Origin: Aerococcus mictus
GTDB taxonomy: Bacteria; Bacillota; Bacilli; Lactobacillales; Aerococcaceae
Assembly (NCBI RefSeq): GCF_003286595.3
Contig: NZ_CP132985.1
Location: forward strand, 1,798,001-1,862,000
Direction of reading: 5' to 3'
Length of the DNA stretch: 64,000 nt
Below, one piece after another: positions 42,901 through 51,915 of this stretch (positions within the stretch are counted from its first letter, which is position 1; each line of letters opens with the position of its first letter). The notes under the pieces are model-generated. The model was not told the DNA's origin, did no database searches, and worked only from the letters and a program-made list of their open reading frames with translations. The translations under genes were made by a program, and so were the position numbers.

Positions 42901-43617
42901 TTACTTCTCCCCACTTTCATCATACTTATAGCCCACACCCCAGACGGTTCGAATGGCTTGGGGGCCGTTCTTTTCCATCTTTTGGCGGAGCTTTTTGATG
43001 TGGGCATCCACCGTCCGCTCATCCCCGTAGAAGGGATCTTCCCACAAACTGGTCAAGAGGTGGTCGCGGGTGAAGACCTGCTTAGGGTGGGAAGCTAAGA
43101 GGGCCAAAATATCAAATTCCTTGGGCGTCAAATTCGCAATGGCTTGACCGTGGAAGGAAGCCTCCCGGGTATTGGGATCAATGGTTAAGTACTTGGTCTT
43201 AATCAGACTCTTCTCTTCTTGGTCTTGGCTTTCCCGGTTGTCATTAGCATCCCGCCGTCTCAGTAGCGCGTGCATCTTAGCCACTAGAGTTAAGGGACTA
43301 AAGGGCTTAGTAATATAATCATCCGCCCCCAATCCCAATCCCAAGACTTGGTCACTCTCACTATCCCGCGCTGTCAGCATAATAATAATCACATCTTGGT
43401 TGCTTTTGCGAATATCTTGGCAGATACTAATGCCATCCTTTGACGGCAGGTTGAGGTCTAAAATCACAATATCAATCTCATCTTCATGGGCCTTGAAGTA
43501 GTCGTACCCTTCTTGGCCATCATAGGAAAAATGACTCTCCCAACCCGCTTCTTGGTCAAGGAACATGGATAGCATTTCTGCCACACTGGTATTATCTTCA
43601 ATCATCAAAATTTTCAC
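42901..43617 (-). CDS. OmpR/PhoB-family response regulator
   Basis: 238 residues. Receiver with acidic pair IEDN, phospho-Asp in VILDLNLPSKDG, Thr in IIMLTARD and Lys in DYITKPFSP; winged-helix effector with LTPKEFDILALLASHPKQVF and RTVDAHIKKLRQKM. Transcribed with the kinase from a promoter overlapping that of the divergent SSB-like gene. Confidence 0.96.
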   Translation of the reverse strand: MKILMIEDNTSVAEMLSMFLDQEAGWESHFSYDGQEGYDYFKAHEDEIDIVILDLNLPSKDGISICQDIRKSNQDVIIIMLTARDSESDQVLGLGLGADDYITKPFSPLTLVAKMHALLRRRDANDNRESQDQEEKSLIKTKYLTIDPNTREASFHGQAIANLTPKEFDILALLASHPKQVFTRDHLLTSLWEDPFYGDERTVDAHIKKLRQKMEKNGPQAIRTVWGVGYKYDESGEK

Positions 43618-43703
43618 GCCACAGCCCTCCTTTTTTCTCCTGCGCCTGTTAATAAGTCGTCGATGATGGTCACTGCTTCATCAGCAGGATCTATTCCCTA
43701 CCT

Positions 43704-43756
43704 ATTATAAGCAATTTTAGGAAAAATTTGTCAAAGAATGTAAAAGATAAATAATT
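43704..43756. promoter_or_regulatory. Divergent promoters with overlapping -35 boxes
   Basis: Minus strand: TTGACA 43734-43729, 19-nt spacer, TATAAT 43709-43704, for the two-component operon. Plus strand: TTGTCA 43728-43733, 17-nt spacer, ATAATT 43751-43756, for the SSB-like gene. The -35 elements share five base pairs. Confidence 0.55.
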
Positions 43757-43814
43757 CTTAAAGGAGAAAATGACCTCCCCTTTGCGGCTTAATAGGAAGA
43801 GAGGAGGTGAAGTG

Positions 43815-44171
43815 ATGAACCAAGTCCAACTGATTGGCCGCTTAGCCCGAGAAATTGAAATGACCCAAACGGAAAGTAAACACCAAGTTCTAAACAATGC
43901 CCTCGCTGTCAACCGCTTTGTCGGAGGAGAGAAGCAGACCGATTTTATTCCTATTACCGCTTGGAATGCGACCGCCCAGCTGATTGATAAATACCTGGAC
44001 AAGGGCGATGAAATTGGGATCGTGGGTAACTTACACATGAACCACTATACCAATAAAGACCAAGTGGAGGTTTACCAATTAGAAGTCATTGTCCGCGAAG
44101 TCTTCTTCTTACGCAAGAAACAAGGCGATAAGGCAATCCAAGATATTAATATTGAAGTAACCAAGGTTTAA
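43815..44171 (+). CDS. Short single-stranded DNA-binding protein
   Basis: 118 residues from ATG 43815 (GAGGAGGTGA upstream). OB-fold SSB: MNQVQLIGRLAREIEMTQTE, FIPITAWNATAQLIDKYLDK, GDEIGIVGNLH. It stops after the OB domain and has no Gly-rich linker or acidic DDDIPF-like tip, so it is not the housekeeping SSB with partner-binding tail. It resembles the competence-type or phage-type short SSBs; which one is open. Confidence 0.85.
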   Translation: MNQVQLIGRLAREIEMTQTESKHQVLNNALAVNRFVGGEKQTDFIPITAWNATAQLIDKYLDKGDEIGIVGNLHMNHYTNKDQVEVYQLEVIVREVFFLRKKQGDKAIQDINIEVTKV

Positions 44172-44183
44172 AGCCAAAAATAG

Positions 44184-44220
44184 ACAGCCAGCTGAGTCTT
44201 TAGAAAAGTCAGCTGGCTGT
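44184..44220 (+). terminator. Hairpin behind the SSB-like gene
   Basis: ACAGCCAGCTGA/TCAGCTGGCTGT with a 13-nt loop; weak T tail (ATTGATTT). Confidence 0.65.
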
Positions 44221-44363
44221 ATTGATTTAATCATTCGTTTTAAATAAAAATCGTTTTCTTAACCAAATCGCTTAGTGAGCAGGTGGGCTACTTTTGAAAT
44301 ATTGAGTGTCAACAAGGGGTGAAGCCCTTTTTTACTTTAGCCGTCAACCGCTCGCCTAGCCTT

Positions 44364-44840
44364 TCATTCTTCACTTCCCTCAGCTTCCTTTTGGTAGTGC
44401 ATATAAAGCAAAGGATAGGGCCTGCCCTCGGTATCCAAGGCAGTCCGACGATAAGGGACAAAGCCCATCTCTTGATAAAAACCAACCGCTTTGGGGTTCT
44501 GTTCATTCACGGTGAGCTGACTAATCCCATAGGAGGCGATCCCCTCCTCAAGCAAGGTCCGGCCCAGGCCTTGGCCCCAATAACTCGGATGAAGAAAGAG
44601 CATCTCCAGGTTTTCGGCAGCCATTCCCATAAAGCCAGCAATTTGTCCCGTATGGGCCTTGACCACCACTAAGTCGTCAACCGCTAGTAAAGCGCCTGGC
44701 AGCTCTGCTTTAATGGCCTCGATGGCAGCTTCCGAGAGAAAGTCATGACTGGCTCTTACCGACGCCTCCCAAATCGCCAGGAGCTCTGGAATATAGCCCT
44801 CCCTAAGTGTCACTTCACAGATTTGATATTGATTTGACAT
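44364..44840 (-). CDS. GNAT family N-acetyltransferase
   Basis: 158 residues. Acetyl-CoA-binding motif YWGQGLGRTLLEEG, preceded by EMLFLHPSYW and followed by LTVNEQNPKAVGFYQEMGF, the typical motif A and B arrangement (YjaB/PanZ-like). Substrate unknown. Confidence 0.88.
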   Translation of the reverse strand: MSNQYQICEVTLREGYIPELLAIWEASVRASHDFLSEAAIEAIKAELPGALLAVDDLVVVKAHTGQIAGFMGMAAENLEMLFLHPSYWGQGLGRTLLEEGIASYGISQLTVNEQNPKAVGFYQEMGFVPYRRTALDTEGRPYPLLYMHYQKEAEGSEE

Positions 44841-44900
44841 GGTTAAACTTCACCCTCCTGACTTAGACGTCCGACCATCTTCTGATATTCCAAACCCTGC

Positions 44901-46625
44901 CTAAAAATGTTTAGCGGCGTTTTCACCGGCAATCCGGCCAAAGTTAACGGCAAAGCCAAAAGTCCCGCCAGGAAGGTTGAGGTCATAGCTGTCCCCATAA
45001 ATTCCGCCGGCATCGTTACCTGCGGCATACAAACCGGCAATGGGACGGTTTTCTGAAGAAACGACTTCAGCCTTTTCATTGATCTTAATCCCACCAAGAG
45101 TTCCTAGGAAGTGGTTAGCACAGCGAATGGCATAGAAGGGTCCTGCTTCAATTGGGGCCGCATATTTAGGATTTTTAGCAAAGAGATTATCTTGACGACC
45201 TTCTGAGATTTTATTGTAGTCAGCAATGGTTTGGCGGAGTTCTTCTTGGGGAAGCTGCAATTGCTCTGCCAAGTCTTCAATACTATCGGCAATAAAGACA
45301 TCGCCATAGGCTTGACCCTGGCTTAATTCGTCATCGATTCCGACGAGTTTGGTCCCGGTTGGTACGAGAACCCCAACACCGATTTTAATGCCTTCCTCAA
45401 CCATCTTCTCCTTAGTGGCTTGGTCAAAGACGGAGTACATGACACCATCTGGTTGGTTAGCCAGGGCATTGCCCGCAAAAGGCCAAAGTGACACAATTTC
45501 TTCATTACAGAAGCGGTCCCCTCTTTGATTTATCCACAAGTGGGGTTGCCGGGCTGCCGCATTAAGTAGGGAAGTTGAGGATTGACCGGGTACTCCTGGA
45601 CGGTAAAGTTGGAGCACGCCAGTCCCTTCTTCACCAGCACCCACTTCCCAGGCCATGAGAATACCTTCCCCCGTTTTATTAGAATTGCCCACAGGATAGA
45701 TGTTGGTCTGACCGGTATATTTCGCCATCATCTCAGCGTTATTGGCATAGCCACCGCTAGCAATAATGACGGCTGAACTGCGGAAAACCAGGTTTTTCTG
45801 ACCCTGTTCGGCCTTGAGCCCAACCACCTGGTCCCCTTCCATAATCAGTTCCTTTCCTGCAGTGTCATAATAGCAGGCAATATCTCTGTCTTTAATAAGG
45901 GCTGACATTTTTTGGATATATCCTGCCCCATGGCCATCGAAAATGTGCCAGGTTCTTAGGCCACCAGGGTTATTGGTGGTCACTTTTTCAAAAGTGATCC
46001 CATGGTCTAATAACCAATTAATGGTGTCAGCGGACTTTTCCACAAAGGCCCGGGCAATGCGTGGATTCGCCCGCCAATGGGAATACTCCATAATAAAATT
46101 AAAGGCTTGGTCTTTAGTAATATCGATATAATCATTTTCCTGGAGGCGACTTTCTGCCGCAAAAATTCCCTCAGCAAAGTTGGCCGAGCCACCGAACTGG
46201 GCTTGTTTTTCCAAAATCGCCACTTTGGCGCCTGCTTCTTCTGCAGCCAAGGCAGCCGCTAAACCTGCTGCACCGCCACCGACAACCAGGACATCAGCGT
46301 CAATGACTTCAGTCGTAACCTTATCTGCTTGGACTGAAGTGATTTTTTGATAATCTTCCGGATCGAGCCCAGCTGCTTTTAAGGCGTCGGCTGTGGCATT
46401 AATAATGGCCTTACTGGAAACCGTGGCCCCTGACACCGTATCGACATGCAAAGACTGCTGGTCAATAATCCGTTGGGGAATGGTTTCATACACCTTGTCC
46501 GCCAAGTTGGCCGTTTCCTGCTGGTTTAAGACCTCAATACTCAAGAGACGGTCGTCCGCTAAAGCGACTTCCACCTCAATGTCTCCGTGCATACCCGCTG
46601 CTGTTCCGGTCCATTTTTCAACCAT
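44901..46625 (-). CDS. FMN-binding fumarate reductase/urocanate reductase-type flavoprotein
   Basis: 574 residues. N-terminal FMN_bind domain (1-95) with VDTVSGATVSSKAI, where Thr in SGATxSS is the known site for ApbE-made phosphoester-linked FMN. Then a FAD-dependent oxidoreductase: DADVLVVGGGAAGLAAALAA (FAD), GGSANFAEGIF, RIARAFVEKSADTINWLL and the C-terminal GGIKINEKAEV / GLYAAGNDAGGIYG. No signal peptide or cytochrome motif, so a cytoplasmic soluble reductase. The acceptor (fumarate, urocanate or another enoate) is not deducible. RBS AAAGGGG. Confidence 0.9.
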   Translation of the reverse strand: MVEKWTGTAAGMHGDIEVEVALADDRLLSIEVLNQQETANLADKVYETIPQRIIDQQSLHVDTVSGATVSSKAIINATADALKAAGLDPEDYQKITSVQADKVTTEVIDADVLVVGGGAAGLAAALAAEEAGAKVAILEKQAQFGGSANFAEGIFAAESRLQENDYIDITKDQAFNFIMEYSHWRANPRIARAFVEKSADTINWLLDHGITFEKVTTNNPGGLRTWHIFDGHGAGYIQKMSALIKDRDIACYYDTAGKELIMEGDQVVGLKAEQGQKNLVFRSSAVIIASGGYANNAEMMAKYTGQTNIYPVGNSNKTGEGILMAWEVGAGEEGTGVLQLYRPGVPGQSSTSLLNAAARQPHLWINQRGDRFCNEEIVSLWPFAGNALANQPDGVMYSVFDQATKEKMVEEGIKIGVGVLVPTGTKLVGIDDELSQGQAYGDVFIADSIEDLAEQLQLPQEELRQTIADYNKISEGRQDNLFAKNPKYAAPIEAGPFYAIRCANHFLGTLGGIKINEKAEVVSSENRPIAGLYAAGNDAGGIYGDSYDLNLPGGTFGFAVNFGRIAGENAAKHF

Positions 46626-46711
46626 TGTGATACCCCTTTCTTTTCACATATATTAGCATAAATAAGTCGGTTTGTACCTTCTTGCACAAACTGCTGCTAG
46701 CCAAGGCAAAT

Positions 46712-46773
46712 AAAAAAATCTTGGTAAGGTCTTCTTAGTCAACTGTGACTAAAAGGGAACTTACCAAGATTTT
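46712..46773. terminator. Large nested terminator between whiA repeats and the flavoprotein gene
   Basis: AAATCTTGGTAAG / CTTACCAAGATTT outer stem with inner TTAGTCA-ACTG-TGACTAA; T7 on the minus strand and TTTTATA on the plus strand. Confidence 0.8.
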
Positions 46774-46816
46774 ATATCAGCTTGTAGTAATAGAAATGAG
46801 CGCTTCTTGCGCTAGT

Positions 46817-47059
46817 CGCATCAAATCATAACCTGCTCCTAGCGCGAGGTGAGCTCCATTTCAGAAACACTTGGCAATCCTCTTTGAGGATTACCGGCGT
46901 ACTTCTTCCAATGGTCTCCCCTCTTCTTTCGCTAGTCGCATCCTTCCATAACCTGCTCGCTGACAAAAGTGAACTCCGCTTCAGAAATATTCGGCAATCC
47001 TTTTCAAGGATTACCGAATATTTCTTCCAGCGTTTCACTTTTTGTCGTCAGCTCGCATC
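46817..47059 (-). repeat. Family 1 hairpin repeats behind whiA, two units plus a third edge
   Basis: GATGCGA at 47059, 46943 and 46823 (spacing 116 and 120). Unit 1 has CGCT/AGCG and GAAATATTCGG/CCGAATATTTC; unit 2 CCATT/AATGG, AGAAGTAC/GTGTTTCT and apical GTAATCCTC/GAGGATTGCC. Between units: GAGCAGGTTATGG. The first GATGCGA overlaps the whiA stop TGA (47060-47058). Confidence 0.83.
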
Positions 47060-47981
47060 AAATGTTTTCCGCGTATTGGTTGAGTCTTCTGAGGCGGTGG
47101 TTGATGCCGGACTTGGAGACGGGGCCGGAGGGGAGGAGTTCGCCGAGTTCCTTAATGGTAGCCGATGGGTTATCGAGGCGGGCTTGGGCGACTTCCTGGA
47201 GTTTATCCGGTAATTTGTCGAGACCAATGGTGTTTTGAATGTGCTGAATGCTGCGGATTTGCTTGGCAGCGGCGTCAATGGTCTTATTCATATTGGCGTT
47301 TTCGCAGTTGACCATGCGGTTGACCGAATTGCGCATATCGCGAGTCACCCGAACATTTTCAAAGCGCAAAATAGCACTGGAAGCCCCCAAGAGTGCCAAG
47401 AAGTCAGAAATTTTCTCCGCTTCCTTGAGATAGGTGATGACCCCCTTGCGCCGGTTAGTAGTCCGGGCATTCATATGGTAGCGATTCATCAATTCTGCCA
47501 GCTGTTGGGCATGGCTTTCATGGTTGGAATAGATCTCCAGGTGGTAGGAGGAGGTTTCCGGATTATTGACCGATCCTCCTGCCAGAAAGGCTCCCCGTAA
47601 ATACGCCCGCCGCGTGGGATCGTTATAAACAATCTCTGCCGGAGCCGTTTCTAAGATACTGGAATCGCCGAGAATGCCCAGTTGGTCTAAGAGCAGGTCA
47701 ACGGCTTGTTTGATCCGGACGATATAGACATTATTCTTCTTTAACTTCATTTTCTTCCGGACCAGAATTTCCCCATGGACCTGGAAGTAAGTTTTTAAGA
47801 GGGTATAAATTCTCTGGGTAATGGCCGCATTTTCCGTTTGAATATTCAGTGAGAGTTCGCCTTCAACGATCTGCAAAGCACCGTTCATACGAATAATGGC
47901 GGATAGTTCTGCGCGCGCTTCCTCTTGGTCAAGCTCTAACTGGGTCAGTTCTTTCTTGACACTAGCTGCAAAAGAAACCAC
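47058..47981 (-). CDS. whiA: Sporulation/cell-division regulator WhiA
   Basis: 307 residues. N-terminal LAGLIDADG-derived domain (MVSFAASVKKELTQLELDQE, RRAYLRGAFLAGGSVNNPET) and C-terminal helix-turn-helix (TIKELGELLPSGPVSKSGIN). Conserved cluster rapZ-yvcK-whiA. Its TGA stop lies inside the edge motif of a family 1 repeat. Confidence 0.96.
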   Translation of the reverse strand: MVSFAASVKKELTQLELDQEEARAELSAIIRMNGALQIVEGELSLNIQTENAAITQRIYTLLKTYFQVHGEILVRKKMKLKKNNVYIVRIKQAVDLLLDQLGILGDSSILETAPAEIVYNDPTRRAYLRGAFLAGGSVNNPETSSYHLEIYSNHESHAQQLAELMNRYHMNARTTNRRKGVITYLKEAEKISDFLALLGASSAILRFENVRVTRDMRNSVNRMVNCENANMNKTIDAAAKQIRSIQHIQNTIGLDKLPDKLQEVAQARLDNPSATIKELGELLPSGPVSKSGINHRLRRLNQYAENI

Positions 47982-48009
47982 ATGATCGCCTACTTTCTCT
48001 TCTTAATAA

Positions 48010-49014
48010 CTAGTGTTGATGGTGGTCGCGGTATACTTGAATCAGGGCTTGGACTAACTTATCCTTGTCGTGGTAAACCCCAGAATCCTTGAGGTTTAAG
48101 AAATCCCAGCCGATAATCTCAGCCTCTTGGTCTTTCAAAGCTTGCCGGTCGTGGCTAACTTGGACTAAATAATCCAGGACTTCATTGTTTTCAATGTATT
48201 CATAAGGCACGGTGGTCCGGTTCAAGAGACAGGCATCCACATAGTGACCTTGTAAATGATCATTAATCACCCGTAAGTGGTCCGCATCGGAAAAGCCCTC
48301 TGTTTCCCCTAGCTGGGTCATGATATTACAGATATAAACCACCGTCGCTGAGGTTTCCTGGATGGCTTGGCGGATTTTTGGGATCACGATATTAGGTAAA
48401 ATCGAGGTATAAAGGGAACCTGGGCCTAAAACCACCATATCGGCTTCCATGATGGCATCGACGACGCCCCGACCGGCTTTGACGCTTTGGTCAGGGCTTG
48501 CTTGGTTAGCTAAACGTACTGAGACTGATTGGATGGGACGTTTTTCTTCAACGATGGTGGTCTCCCCTTCAATCATATCGCCCTCTTGGTAGTGGGCTTG
48601 TAAGATGAGAGGTTCTTCACAGGCAGGCAGGACCCGGCCTTTTACATCCATGGTGACCGATAATAGTTTTAAGGCCGAATAGATACTGCCCCGCATTTCG
48701 GTGAGGGCGGCAATAATCAAATTACCAATAGCATGTCCCGAAAATTCCTGGTCTTCGGGGGCAAAGCGGTACTGAAAAACATCCTTATAGAGACTGTTAG
48801 AGTCCGACAAGGCGACCAGGCAGTTACGCAAGTCGCCTGGGGGGATGGTATTTAAGGCCGACCGCAATTTGCCCGAAGAGCCCCCGTCATCAGCGACGGT
48901 CACCACAGCGGTTAAGTCGCAGTTGGCGCTCTTCAAACCGGACAGGAGGATAGGCACGCCGGTTCCGCCACCAATCACGGTTATTTTAGGGTAATAGTTC
49001 CTTGACTCACTCAT
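48010..49014 (-). CDS. yvcK: Gluconeogenesis factor YvcK (CofD-like)
   Basis: 334 residues; ITVIGGGTGVPILLSGLKSA start, VTVADDGGSSGKLR, GDLRNCLVALSD, and GPGSLYTSILPNIVIPKI. UDP-sugar-binding regulator of carbon flux and cell wall in B. subtilis. Its ATG overlaps the rapZ stop by 4 nt. Confidence 0.95.
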   Translation of the reverse strand: MSESRNYYPKITVIGGGTGVPILLSGLKSANCDLTAVVTVADDGGSSGKLRSALNTIPPGDLRNCLVALSDSNSLYKDVFQYRFAPEDQEFSGHAIGNLIIAALTEMRGSIYSALKLLSVTMDVKGRVLPACEEPLILQAHYQEGDMIEGETTIVEEKRPIQSVSVRLANQASPDQSVKAGRGVVDAIMEADMVVLGPGSLYTSILPNIVIPKIRQAIQETSATVVYICNIMTQLGETEGFSDADHLRVINDHLQGHYVDACLLNRTTVPYEYIENNEVLDYLVQVSHDRQALKDQEAEIIGWDFLNLKDSGVYHDKDKLVQALIQVYRDHHQH

Positions 49015-49907
49015 TGATTTCGCTCCGTTCCTTTGCGTTTGTTCTGGTCACGGTGACTGATATGGGTGGTGTAATTCGTTGTGTCCATGATATGTTGACC
49101 GATCCGGCGGGTCAAAGCCACTGACCGGTGTTGGCCCCCCGTGCAGCCAATGGCAATGGTCAAGCTGGCCTTTCCTTCGGCTTCATAGAGGGGCAGGGTA
49201 AAGTCTAAGAGGTCGACAAATTTTTGGTAGAAAATTTCGGTATCGTCCTGGTCCATCACATAGTTATAGACGGACTCGTCTTCTCCAGTTAAGGGACGCA
49301 ATTCGTCAATATAGTGGGGGTTAGGCAGGAAGCGCACGTCCATAACGATATCAGCGTCAATAGGGATCCCATACTTAAAGCCAAAGGACATGACTTCAAT
49401 AGTGAAACCTGAGGCATCAGAGACATGGAATTCCCGGATTAGGGCTGCCCGCAATTCTTTAGGGGTGATCGAAGTGGTATCAATAGTCAAGTGGGCGAGG
49501 GCCCGGACTGGACTCAACTCTTTTCTTTCCCGTTGGATCCCCTCTAAAATCGTCCCTCCCTTTTGCAGGGGATGGTTACGGCGACTTTCCTTATAGCGAG
49601 CCACCAAAGCCGCATCACTAGTATCTAGGTAGACCAATTGGGAATGAATCTTAGGGTTATTATCCAAGAGTTGGAGGGCATGGACAAATTCATCAAAGAA
49701 TTCCCGTGACCGTAAGTCAATCACCAGACAGACTTGGTTGATATCTTTAGACTTCTTGATCAATTCGGAAAAAGTCGGTAAGAGAGAAGGCGGTAAGTTA
49801 TCCACACAAAAGTAACCCATATCTTCAAAACTTTGCAAGGCAACCGTCTTCCCGGCCCCACTCATTCCCGTAATAATTACAATATTTAATTCACTATTTT
49901 CTGACAT
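49011..49907 (-). CDS. rapZ: RNase adapter protein RapZ (YvcJ family)
   Basis: 298 residues. Walker A ITGMSGAGKTVALQ, DNLPPSLLP, and the C-terminal GCTGGQHRSVALTRRIG signature. Nucleotide-hydrolysing protein; in E. coli it directs RNase E to GlmZ, while in Firmicutes it has been tied to competence and wall metabolism. First gene of the rapZ-yvcK-whiA operon. Confidence 0.95.
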   Translation of the reverse strand: MSENSELNIVIITGMSGAGKTVALQSFEDMGYFCVDNLPPSLLPTFSELIKKSKDINQVCLVIDLRSREFFDEFVHALQLLDNNPKIHSQLVYLDTSDAALVARYKESRRNHPLQKGGTILEGIQRERKELSPVRALAHLTIDTTSITPKELRAALIREFHVSDASGFTIEVMSFGFKYGIPIDADIVMDVRFLPNPHYIDELRPLTGEDESVYNYVMDQDDTEIFYQKFVDLLDFTLPLYEAEGKASLTIAIGCTGGQHRSVALTRRIGQHIMDTTNYTTHISHRDQNKRKGTERNQ

Positions 49908-49998
49908 AATGTCTCCTTTTGTCTGAACACAGACCTAATCCTTCTCATTATAGCAAGCATCAATCGGGCCAGCAATTAAATAAATCCTAAAAAATCTA

Positions 49999-50060
49999 TA
50001 GTGTGACAGTCACAGCAAAGGACGAAAGCGCTGGAGAAAACTGGAATAAACTCAGCGAGT
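49999..50060 (+). repeat. Truncated family 1 repeat upstream of rapZ
   Basis: Begins AGTGTGACAGTCACAG, keeps AAAGGACGAAAGCGCTGGAG and AAAACTGGAATAA, then loses similarity near 50060; the 3' arm is missing. Confidence 0.65.
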
Positions 50061-50084
50061 CTTCCACAAGTCGGTCAATAAGGC

Positions 50085-50119
50085 AAAAGAGGCTGGGATT
50101 CATTCCCAGCTCCTTTTTT
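50085..50119. terminator. Bidirectional terminator downstream of pgcA
   Basis: GGCTGGGA/TCCCAGC with AAAAGA on the left and T6 on the right. Confidence 0.78.
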
Positions 50120-50146
50120 AAACATTGCCTTTTATATTTCAAAACT

Positions 50147-50190
50147 CACATCCGCATTCGTTCTACTTTTGAAATTTAGTCGTTAAGAAA
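50147..50190 (+). repeat. Family 2 remnant abutting the pgcA stop
   Basis: GCATTCGTTCTACTTTTGAA followed by ATTTAGTCGTTAAGAA matches the 5' 45 nt of family 2 copies, then breaks off 4 nt before the pgcA stop codon. Confidence 0.6.
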
Positions 50191-50193
50191 CTT

Positions 50194-51915
50194 TTATTCT
50201 GCCAAAGCTTGCATGACTTGGCCATATTGGTCGACTTTTTGGGCGGCTTGGTCTTCGGAATCTGCTTTAACGCCGATGTAGAACTTAATCTTAGGTTCCG
50301 TCCCACTTGGACGCACAGCAATCCAAGAGCCATCTTCCAGTTGATATTTCAAGACATTGGACCGGGACATGTCGAAGTGTTCAACCTGACCCTGGTCGTC
50401 AATCCGTTCCCCAGTTTGGAAGTCCTCGGTTAAAAGAACGGCTTGGCCGCCAATTTCTTGGGGTTGTTCTTGGCGCAAGTTAGCCATAATGCTTTCAATC
50501 TTCTTGGCCCCGGCTTGACCTTCAAATTTAAGGGAAATGGTTTTTTCTAGGTAGTAACCGTATTCCTTGTAAAGGTCCAGGAGGCCGTCATAAACGGTCT
50601 TGCCTTGGTCCTTGTAGAAAGCCCCCACTTCCGCAAATAAGAGGGCTGCTTGAACGGCATCCTTGTCGCGGGCAAAAGGCTTAATCAAGTAGCCATAGCT
50701 TTCTTCAAAACCGAAGAGGAAGCTATATTCCCCGGTTTCTTCATATTCTTGGATCTTTTCAGCGATAAATTTAAAACCGGTCAGGGTGTTTTCGGTGGCG
50801 ATATCGAAAGATTCGGCAATCTTAGCCGGTAGGTCGCTGGACACGATCGATTTCACAATCACACCGTTTTCAGGCAGGGTTCCTTCTTCCTTACGAGCGG
50901 TGAGGATATAGTGGGTTAAGAGCGCTCCAATTTGGTTACCAGAAATAATCTTGTAAGACCCATCTGGCATTAAAGCCGCCGCCCCCATACGGTCAGCATC
51001 CGGGTCAGTAGCAATCAAGAGATCCGCGTGACTTTCCTTGCCGTAACGGATGGCATAGGTGAAGGCTTCGGGGTATTCGGGGTTAGGTTCATCTAAGGTA
51101 GAGAAGTCCCCATTGGGTTCTTTTTGTTCTTCCACGTAGACAATGTTTTCAAAGCCGGCCTTGTCTAAGGCTTGTTCCATCAACATTTGCCCCGTCCCTT
51201 GAAGAGGGGTGTAGACAATGGTGACCTTGTCTTTCATCTTATCAATAATATCAGGGTTCACGGTCACAGTTTCCAGGTTCTTCAAGTAGGCGTCATCGAC
51301 TTCCTTACCGATCACTTGGTAGAGTCCCTTATCCTTAATTTCATCCAAATCAGCCAGCGGAATGGTTAACATATTGACGTCTTTGACGTGGTTGACCAAG
51401 GCATCAGCATCTTGAGGCGGCATTTGCCCACCGTCTTCGCCGTAAACCTTGTAGCCATTGTAGTATTCGTTATTGTGGCTGGCAGTAATCATGATCCCGG
51501 TAAAGGTACCTAAGTGGCGGACAGTAAAGGAGAGTTCCGGCGTTGGGCGAACCCCTTCAAAGATATAGGATTTAATCCCATGTTGACCCAGCACCCGGGC
51601 CGCATTTTGCGCGAATTCCAAGGAATGGTTACGGCCGTCATAAGCAATGGCTACCCCACGGTCCACGGCTTCTTGGCCGTATTCTTCCATCACGCGGGCC
51701 AAACCTTCTGTGGCTTGGCGGACGGTATAAATATTCAAACGGTTGGTCCCCGGACCCATCAAATCACGCATGCCCGCCGTCCCAAAGTTTACCTCTTTGT
51801 AGAAAGCTTCCTGGAGGGCGTCTTCGTCTTTTTCTAATTCTTCTAATTCAGCACGAACCTGAGCATCTAAATCAGGGAAATTCTTCCATTGCTCATAAGC
51901 ATCTTTCCAAGTCAT
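50194..51915 (-). CDS. pgcA: Alpha-phosphoglucomutase (PgcA-type phosphohexomutase)
   Basis: 573 residues. Active-site phosphoserine loop MITASHNNEYYNGYKVYG, metal loop ATDPDADRMGAA, sugar loop FGFEESYGYL and phosphate-binding AVRPSGTEPKIKFYIG. Interconverts glucose-6-P and glucose-1-P, feeding UDP-glucose for wall and surface polymers. Start ATG 51915 with GGAGTGATCCC upstream. Confidence 0.95.
   Translation of the reverse strand: MTWKDAYEQWKNFPDLDAQVRAELEELEKDEDALQEAFYKEVNFGTAGMRDLMGPGTNRLNIYTVRQATEGLARVMEEYGQEAVDRGVAIAYDGRNHSLEFAQNAARVLGQHGIKSYIFEGVRPTPELSFTVRHLGTFTGIMITASHNNEYYNGYKVYGEDGGQMPPQDADALVNHVKDVNMLTIPLADLDEIKDKGLYQVIGKEVDDAYLKNLETVTVNPDIIDKMKDKVTIVYTPLQGTGQMLMEQALDKAGFENIVYVEEQKEPNGDFSTLDEPNPEYPEAFTYAIRYGKESHADLLIATDPDADRMGAAALMPDGSYKIISGNQIGALLTHYILTARKEEGTLPENGVIVKSIVSSDLPAKIAESFDIATENTLTGFKFIAEKIQEYEETGEYSFLFGFEESYGYLIKPFARDKDAVQAALLFAEVGAFYKDQGKTVYDGLLDLYKEYGYYLEKTISLKFEGQAGAKKIESIMANLRQEQPQEIGGQAVLLTEDFQTGERIDDQGQVEHFDMSRSNVLKYQLEDGSWIAVRPSGTEPKIKFYIGVKADSEDQAAQKVDQYGQVMQALAE

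Noticed and set aside
44841..44900. A small gene between the GNAT and flavoprotein genes
   Set aside because: Only out-of-frame extensions of the flavoprotein are open; no start signal.
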